Positions 58,143 to 64,000 of a stretch of DNA of 64,000 bases are shown here, piece after piece (positions within the stretch are counted from its first letter, which is position 1; every line of letters begins with the position of its first letter). Under the pieces are notes generated by a model. It was not told the DNA's origin. It made no database searches and was given only the letters and a program-made list of their open reading frames with translations. The position numbers and the translations under genes were made by a program. Origin of the DNA: Alisma plantago-aquatica (Eukaryota; Streptophyta; Magnoliopsida; Alismatales; Alismataceae); NCBI GenBank assembly GCA_963693085.1, contig OY856412.1, positions 1,408,942,694 to 1,409,006,693 on the forward strand. The letters are read 5' to 3'.

Positions 58143-60125
58143 AGACCCTTGGTCTTCATTGGCACAAATTTTCTCTATTGGAAACAATAGATTGAGTTCT
58201 ACCTTCAAGGGATGAACTACGACATGTGGAAGGTGATGATTCTTCCATACAAGGAGCTGGCGGATGATGTAGCTACTTGGGATAAAGCTACACTCAAGAA
58301 GGCACAACTGAATGTGAAGGTGACAATCATCATCTATGCGGCCCTCACTCCCTCTGAGTTCAACCGGATCTCATCTTGGGACACAACCCATGATATTTGG
58401 AACAAGTTGTGCATTACCTATGAAGGCACACAACAAGTCAAGGAATCAAAGATCTACATGCTCAATGGATTGCTTGAAAACTTCAAGATGGATAAGAAGG
58501 AAAGAGTGTTCAAGATGTACACAAGGCTCAAAACCATCATCAATGGGTTTGCTTCCTTAGGCCACACCTTGGATAGAGGAACTATCAACTCGAACATCCT
58601 AAGGTCTCTTCTAAGTGATGGGAACCCAAGGTGACTTCTATTGAAAAATTTATAAGTCTTGGTGACTTAGCCACTGAGGAGGTCATTAGAAACCTTCAAG
58701 CTCATGAGACAAGGATAGACAAGCAAGAAGAATATGATAAGAAATAGGAGAAGGAATCAAAGAATATCAAAGACAATGCCTTTAAACCTCAAATGGAGAC
58801 AATGATTCTCTAACAACAACTTGATTTCCGATCCTCTCCTCCCTTCTCAAGCAAAGATGATGGCCCTAGTGATCATGAAGCAAACTTCTCCAAAGGAAAG
58901 CACTTCAAGCAAAAGTATTCCTCATCCTTTACACCTACATGTTATGAATGTGGCCAAAATGGGCACTATAAGAATGATTTCCCCATGGAAAAGAAAGCCT
59001 ACCACAAGTGCAGCTACACGAAGAAGGATGACCACAAGAAGGAAGGTAAATACAAGAGGATGTACAAGAAGGAAAAAAGGATCAAGAATGTAGCTCGTGC
59101 GACTTGGGAGGAATCTTCCTCTAGTGGTTCAAGCTCCAATGAAGGAGAATGTCACCTCGCACTCATGACCTCTACAAGTTAAGACATTGGTGAGGTAAGT
59201 GAGGTAAGTGAGGTAAGCTTGCATGAGCTATCTAAGGAAAGTCTCCTTGATATGCTTAATTCTACCCACTCTTCTTGATTACAAATACAAGTCTAAAAAG
59301 TAGAGGTTGGGTAAGATCATTGATGATTTATATGCTAAAATTGATATTCTTGATCAAAATGAAAAGTTGCATCTTGATAGCATTGATTCCTTGCAAGGGT
59401 AGTTTCTTGATCTTGAGCTCCAATACAATGGAGTTGAAGGAGATAATGTCATCTACCTTAAGAACATCAATAGTCTTAAGGAAGAAAATGAAGCCCTAGT
59501 AGATAAGCTTTCTTTACTTAAAACATAAAATGATGCTCTTAAGCTTGCTTGTGATGCTACTAAGGATCAAAATAGAATTTATCTTGATGAACTTGTTATA
59601 CTCAGAACTGAAAAAGCTAAATTGCTTGCTCAAGTTAATGATCTTTCTTCTAGACCTTTATTGCCTGGTCATGAAGTTTCTAGTCTTATTATATAAAAAT
59701 ATTCTTACCTTACTAAATCCCTCTATTTGGATGGAAAATTACTTCATGAACAAGATGATCTTTCTAGCTTATCTTCTATTATCTTTACTTTTAGTGATGA
59801 TAATCACAAACTAAGAGCTTCCTTGTAGAAATTCCGCCAAGAGAAGAAATCTCTCACTAAAGTTCTAGATCACACTACCAAACAAGTTGGTACTAGTGGT
59901 TTGGGATATGTAGGGGGAGATCCAAAGAGAAAATGCAAGGGCAAGGGTAAGAAAAAAGAGCAAGGGACCTCCTATCTTCCATGGAGAGTATTCTGGATCT
60001 AAGAACCCTATGGTTTGTGTGCATTGCAAGAGTTATAACCATTATTCTAATTATTGTCCTTATAGAGAGAAGGCAACCAACCCAAAGATGAAACTAGTCC
60101 CCAAGCCAAAACTGGATCCCTAGGT
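58143..60125 (+). pseudogene. gag: Element F gag, continuation after the CACTA insertion
   Basis: The frame interrupted at 30912 resumes as RPLVFIGTNFLYW. The UBN2-type capsid domain spans about 58140-58640 (AALTPSEFNRISSWDTTHDI, IYMLNGLLENFKM). A stop near 58187, a frame change near 58632 and several later stops break it. The first knuckle, CYECGQNGHYKNDF (58940-58982), has lost its last Cys. A Lys-rich stretch, an acidic/Ser-rich stretch and a decayed coiled coil follow. The second knuckle, CVHCKSYNHYSNYC (about 60016-60057), is complete. The tandem repeat gaggtaagt lies at about 59190-59215. Confidence 0.8.
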
Positions 60126-60162
60126 TTGAGTTGGGCACTGGCATCTTCATTTCTTGTAGGTA

Positions 60163-60266
60163 AAAGGAAAATGGATTGTTGATAGTGGTTGCTCAAAGGA
60201 TATGACGGATGAAATTAGACACTCCAACCAATTTACAAAGAAGAAAGGAGGATTGGTGAGATTTGG
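60163..60266 (+). pseudogene. Element F protease, N-terminal fragment
   Basis: WIVDSGCSKDMT contains the copia aspartic protease active site (Asp codon 60181-60183). The frame runs to about 60266, where element G's LTR begins. The rest of pol would lie beyond the window. Confidence 0.75.
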
Positions 60267-63200
60267 TGTGAGAACATGATACACTAAACGAGATTAACCA
60301 AACATAAAACATAATCAATCATTAATTAATCACATATCCAAAATATGGGTAAATTAAAACCAATTTCAACATCAACACCTACTCAGAAACAATTGAATAA
60401 GAGCCCAACATCTTTCTTATATCCATACTATGCCAAACTTTTTGACACAAATTGTCTTATCGCCTTAGCCACAACATATATAAATAGGAGAACAATATTT
60501 GTATATGCCACACAACAAACATTAACATGCTAACAAAATTCTGATTCGTTTGAAACACCATATAAAAAATTTTCCTACCCGGACCTCAGAGTACATGGAT
60601 GAATCTAGGACACACTAAACATCTTATCAACTTGCTCACAAATTCATTACTATAGCTCCTCTTTGCTGCCACAGGTTTGTTTTTGTCACTTTCGATAACC
60701 TAAAAAAATATGGTGAACCACAAGGGTGAGACCCAAGTCCCAGCAAGAGATATAACCTCCAACACCGTTTATTGATTCTAACATTTTTAGGTAATGAGAC
60801 AGTTTAAGTAGTTTAATCATATATAACAAATATGCTCAATAGCACTGATGATTAACAAAATACATAAAGGAGTAGATAATAACTATCTACATTAGCTAGA
60901 CTATTCTCATATCCCTATTAACAATATAAGGAGTCTAGTAGCATGAGCATCTCTAACATCATGAATAAGTCTAGCATCATATGAATAGATAACAACATCA
61001 ACATGTCTAACAGGTTGAACATATCAACATCATAAGAAGAGCTAACAACATAAGCACAACTATCTGGATCAGCATGATTAGAAATATATGCATCTATAGT
61101 TACAACAACATGGCTAGCATGCTAAACATAACTAACAACATGAGATAGCTAGCATCATGATTATAATCAGCAATAGCAGTATAGTTATCAACATAAGCAT
61201 AGCTATTGTATGTACGCATCTACAATCTTAAGCATATCCACAACCTAAGTGTATCTACTATCTCTTAATTGCACTAAGCATCATCTTTATGTAAATATGA
61301 CAAATAACGGTTATCATCCAATGTAAAATGTCATGTATAACTCTAAATAAATATGCTACACGGCTGTATTACATCTTTTATTACGCCCTAGGGAGTTTGA
61401 TTCATACCACCCTATGTCCAACCCACCCTTGTGAAGGGTTATTCGGTTCCGTACAAGATCTAGGAGTGCCGGTATCCTCAGATATCTTCCCCTCAGTCAG
61501 TACGAGTAAAACGGAAGTGACATATCAGTCAAAGCTGCCACTACAATGACATATAGTGAAGCTGCTAACCACTAGTCTTCCCTTGGTATAGGTCACGACA
61601 TAATAAACCAGGGTATACAAAACCTTGTAATATGAGGTACAACTGTAGTCGTCCTCAATCACATCAAATGTCTGAGGCATGACCATAGCCATCCTACATA
61701 ACCTGCATTGTGGATGACAAAGATACATCCTCAACTTGCCACCCCCACATACTCAATAGCATGCACTCTGGGTTTCCCTTAGGAATACTCATTTCACCAT
61801 CCAACAAGTTCCGACACTGAAGATAGCCCTACGACATAGGGCACTACATGATTAGAGTTGTACTTGAACAATTATGCCAAATGGGTGAATTAAGGATGCA
61901 TCAAACAAGTGGACATACAAACCCTAATTCACTTCTAGCAAGCATATAAATATCACAACTTTAAAATATATAAAATGTGTGAAACATAATTTCTCATATC
62001 ATCATCACATGGTACTATTCACTTGGCATGCATGAGACTACACTAGTCATCATATTATCAAAAGATATAAATCCTTTTCAAAATATCATAGGGTATCAAC
62101 CCTTATCAACCTAAGAGGATTACACCTCATTCAGAGCTCAACCATACCCAAAGGTCATTAAGACCATCATATTATTCCCTACAAGATCATCATTATCTTT
62201 CCATGCCTTATAACAAGGATGAACAACATCACTTACATATAGTACACCAGATCAGCACTATATTGCATTAATGAGCTAGGAGATATTCATAAACAATCAT
62301 AGCAGGGTTATATTAACATTAAGAATATTCATTTATTGCATCAACATGCAAGGAATCTAGATATGATTAACCCTCATCATATTCATAATGCACATGTGTA
62401 GCATAAGAAAGTATCAACCATGTGGCTATGATAACCACCAATTAACATATCAAGGTTATGATCATATTATGGAGGTTATTCACCATCATGCCATCATATA
62501 AGAAGGTTTAACAAGAATACTCATCTTTATCTATTTGCATTAGAATTAGGTTCAACAAGGTAAATTATATTAATGTTACTAATCAACACTCTTACCCAAA
62601 TGCTAACTCACATCATCCCCATTGGATCATGGATGCATAAGGTCAAGAATCACCATCATATTCCATACTATTCTCAACTATGAACCCACACATAAATCAA
62701 GGTGTAACCATCAGATTATAGCATACTAGGGTTTGAACAACAATAAGAGAGTACTCCGTGATTATATTAGTCATTCAAGGTCTATTCATACCCAATTACC
62801 ATCATTTAGTTATATTAAAGCTAGTTATATCATGCTATACCTCATTAGGGTTACCCATTAATTCATTATGGTGATTATAAATCATAATCATATGAGGATA
62901 ATGGTAAGACTGCAAGTTTAAGGCATTGAACCATCAAGTTCTCATCATTAAAATCATAACATTACACTATAGGCTTCACCCAAAACAATGGAAATATTGA
63001 GGCATCAACTTCTAACCATTAAATGTGGAAAATGAAAAGACATTGGTTGTTTACATAAGTAAACATATTGAACAAATCACCTATGAAGTGATTGAGTTTT
63101 TCTCTAGAAAGAGTCACCATATAACCCTAGACATCCCTTGATTAACAACATAAAAAGTTCCATTGAGAGTAGGGTAAAATGCACAAGCGATTGTTTATTT

Positions 63201-64000
63201 AAAACAAGCCATTAGTAAATGAGGTTCTTAAGTTGATCTCATAAAGGAAATAATTAAAATAACTTTATTAGGACCAACATATTACATTTATTAATAATTC
63301 CAATTTATTGGATGAAGAAATGTTAGATCTTAACCATTAGGTCACATTCATATATTAAAACCATCAATTGGAGTATAGGTCCGACCCTTTGCATCAAATG
63401 ACCCAAGAAACCATTGGTTTAAGGCTTAATTGATGCTAATAATACATTATTAACTCATCATAGGTTGTGGAGACCTGATACACCATAAGTAGTGATCATT
63501 AAATCACCATAGATTGTTAAATCAGCACTATATTCAGTAATCACCTTCGAATATCAAACTAATATCACCATTGATTGATAGAATCATTAGGGTACTTAGT
63601 TGTTAATAAATAAGCTTCTAATTAGACCAACACCTGACCTAAGGGGTGAAATTTAGTTGACAACCTTGGCCACCACCATCAGTTGGCATGAAGACAACAC
63701 CATCAGTTGTTACAATGGTACTACCATCGGATCATGGGTTTATAAAAGAAATCAACTTAAAACCCTAAAATTGACCACTGGTTGATAGGTGCTTAGCACT
63801 ATAGGATGTCAAACCAACCTGATGCAAGCCATATTTTACCTTAGGAATAATGTACACATGATCAAAGGTTCATCTAGAATAGAAATAAGAATAGGGAACA
63901 TTATAAAAATCAAAATCCAAGTCAAGCATAGCTTTTTAGTGGATGGATCATCATTTAAAAGCAAGAACATGAGCTAGCAAGCTTATGGTAAGAAATAAAC
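60267..64000 (-). repeat. Element G: gypsy LTR, same family as 22848-27607, inverted and running off the window
   Basis: It begins TGTGAGAACATGATAC inside element F's protease and is the reverse complement, colinear, of about 27607 down to 23890. At least 3.7 kb is present. Whether it is a solo LTR or the 3' LTR of a full element is not visible. The candidate target site is TTTGG (60262-60266). No gene is supported in it. Confidence 0.8.

Larger units (their letters stand above)
18461..64000 (+). mobile_element. Element F: SIRE-type Ty1/copia retrotransposon, heavily interrupted, 3' part outside the window
   Basis: The 5' LTR runs from about 18461 to 30809 (opened by element C), the tRNA-iMet primer site is at 30815, and gag begins at 30865. 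Gag is interrupted by the CACTA element (30913-58139) and continues from 58143 to a protease fragment near 60181. At 60267 element G interrupts it. The TGT... start with TTTTGATGATGAC just inside, the LTR end, UBN2-type gag and DSGC protease support the SIRE/Maximus lineage. Its remaining pol and 3' LTR, if present, are beyond the window. Confidence 0.75.

Noticed and set aside
1..64000. A host gene or a non-transposon system
   Set aside because: I read both strands and found no frame with a recognisable cellular gene. The Ulp1-like domain is bounded by the CACTA element's own ends and continuous with its second gene.

Overview
This window looks like plant nuclear DNA from a repeat-rich angiosperm genome. 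I find no host gene in it. Nearly every stretch I can explain is a transposable element, and most of those are nested inside one another. The evidence is LTR pairs with matching target-site duplications, primer sites for tRNA-Asp and tRNA-iMet, an En/Spm (CACTA) transposase, spliceosomal introns and plant-type gag families. I cannot name the species.

Region 1 (1-16414) is a compound Ty3/gypsy element of the Athila type. On the plus strand it has an LTR (its first ~192 bp lie outside the window), a tRNA-Asp primer site, broken gag-protease, a second ORF and another LTR (8693-11002). The second ORF carries the 'putative plant transposon protein' domain. Reverse transcriptase, RNase H and integrase are absent. 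After 8693-11002 comes about 42 nt resembling the 3' half of tRNA-Asp, then an inverted, truncated second copy (gag-protease plus LTR) ending at 16414. All three LTRs are packed with variants of the palindrome CACGGCCGTG. Region 16415-18460 is AT-rich, with no supported gene.

Region 2 (18461 to the window end) is a Ty1/copia element of the SIRE type on the plus strand (element F), opened by later insertions. Its 5' LTR carries element C (19596-30228, minus strand, TSD TAAAA), a LTR pair with almost no interior. Element C is itself split by a 4.76 kb solo gypsy LTR (22848-27607). Element F's gag is split after 16 codons by a CACTA DNA transposon (30913-58139, TSD ATG). Beyond it gag continues to the protease, where another gypsy LTR (element G, 60267 onward, minus strand) interrupts it.

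The CACTA element encodes a decayed TNP2-type transposase and a second gene that joins a Transposase_24-type region to a Ulp1-like cysteine protease with visible His, Asp, Gln and Cys. Between its promoter side and the transposase lies a 190-nt near-perfect foldback. The second gene is split by a Tekay/Del-like gypsy element (D, 37690-55787, TSD GTTAC). Element D's 3' LTR holds the youngest insertion, element E (46949-54046, minus strand, TSD AATTT).

Element E is the most interesting single element. It is a compact SIRE-type retrotransposon with apparently identical 1408-bp LTRs and two intact ORFs: a nucleocapsid/coiled-coil gag remnant and a 'putative plant transposon protein' ORF. It has no capsid domain and no pol. 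The same accessory domain therefore sits in pol-less members of two different LTR superfamilies in one window. The insertion order F, then CACTA, then D, then E is fixed by the nesting.
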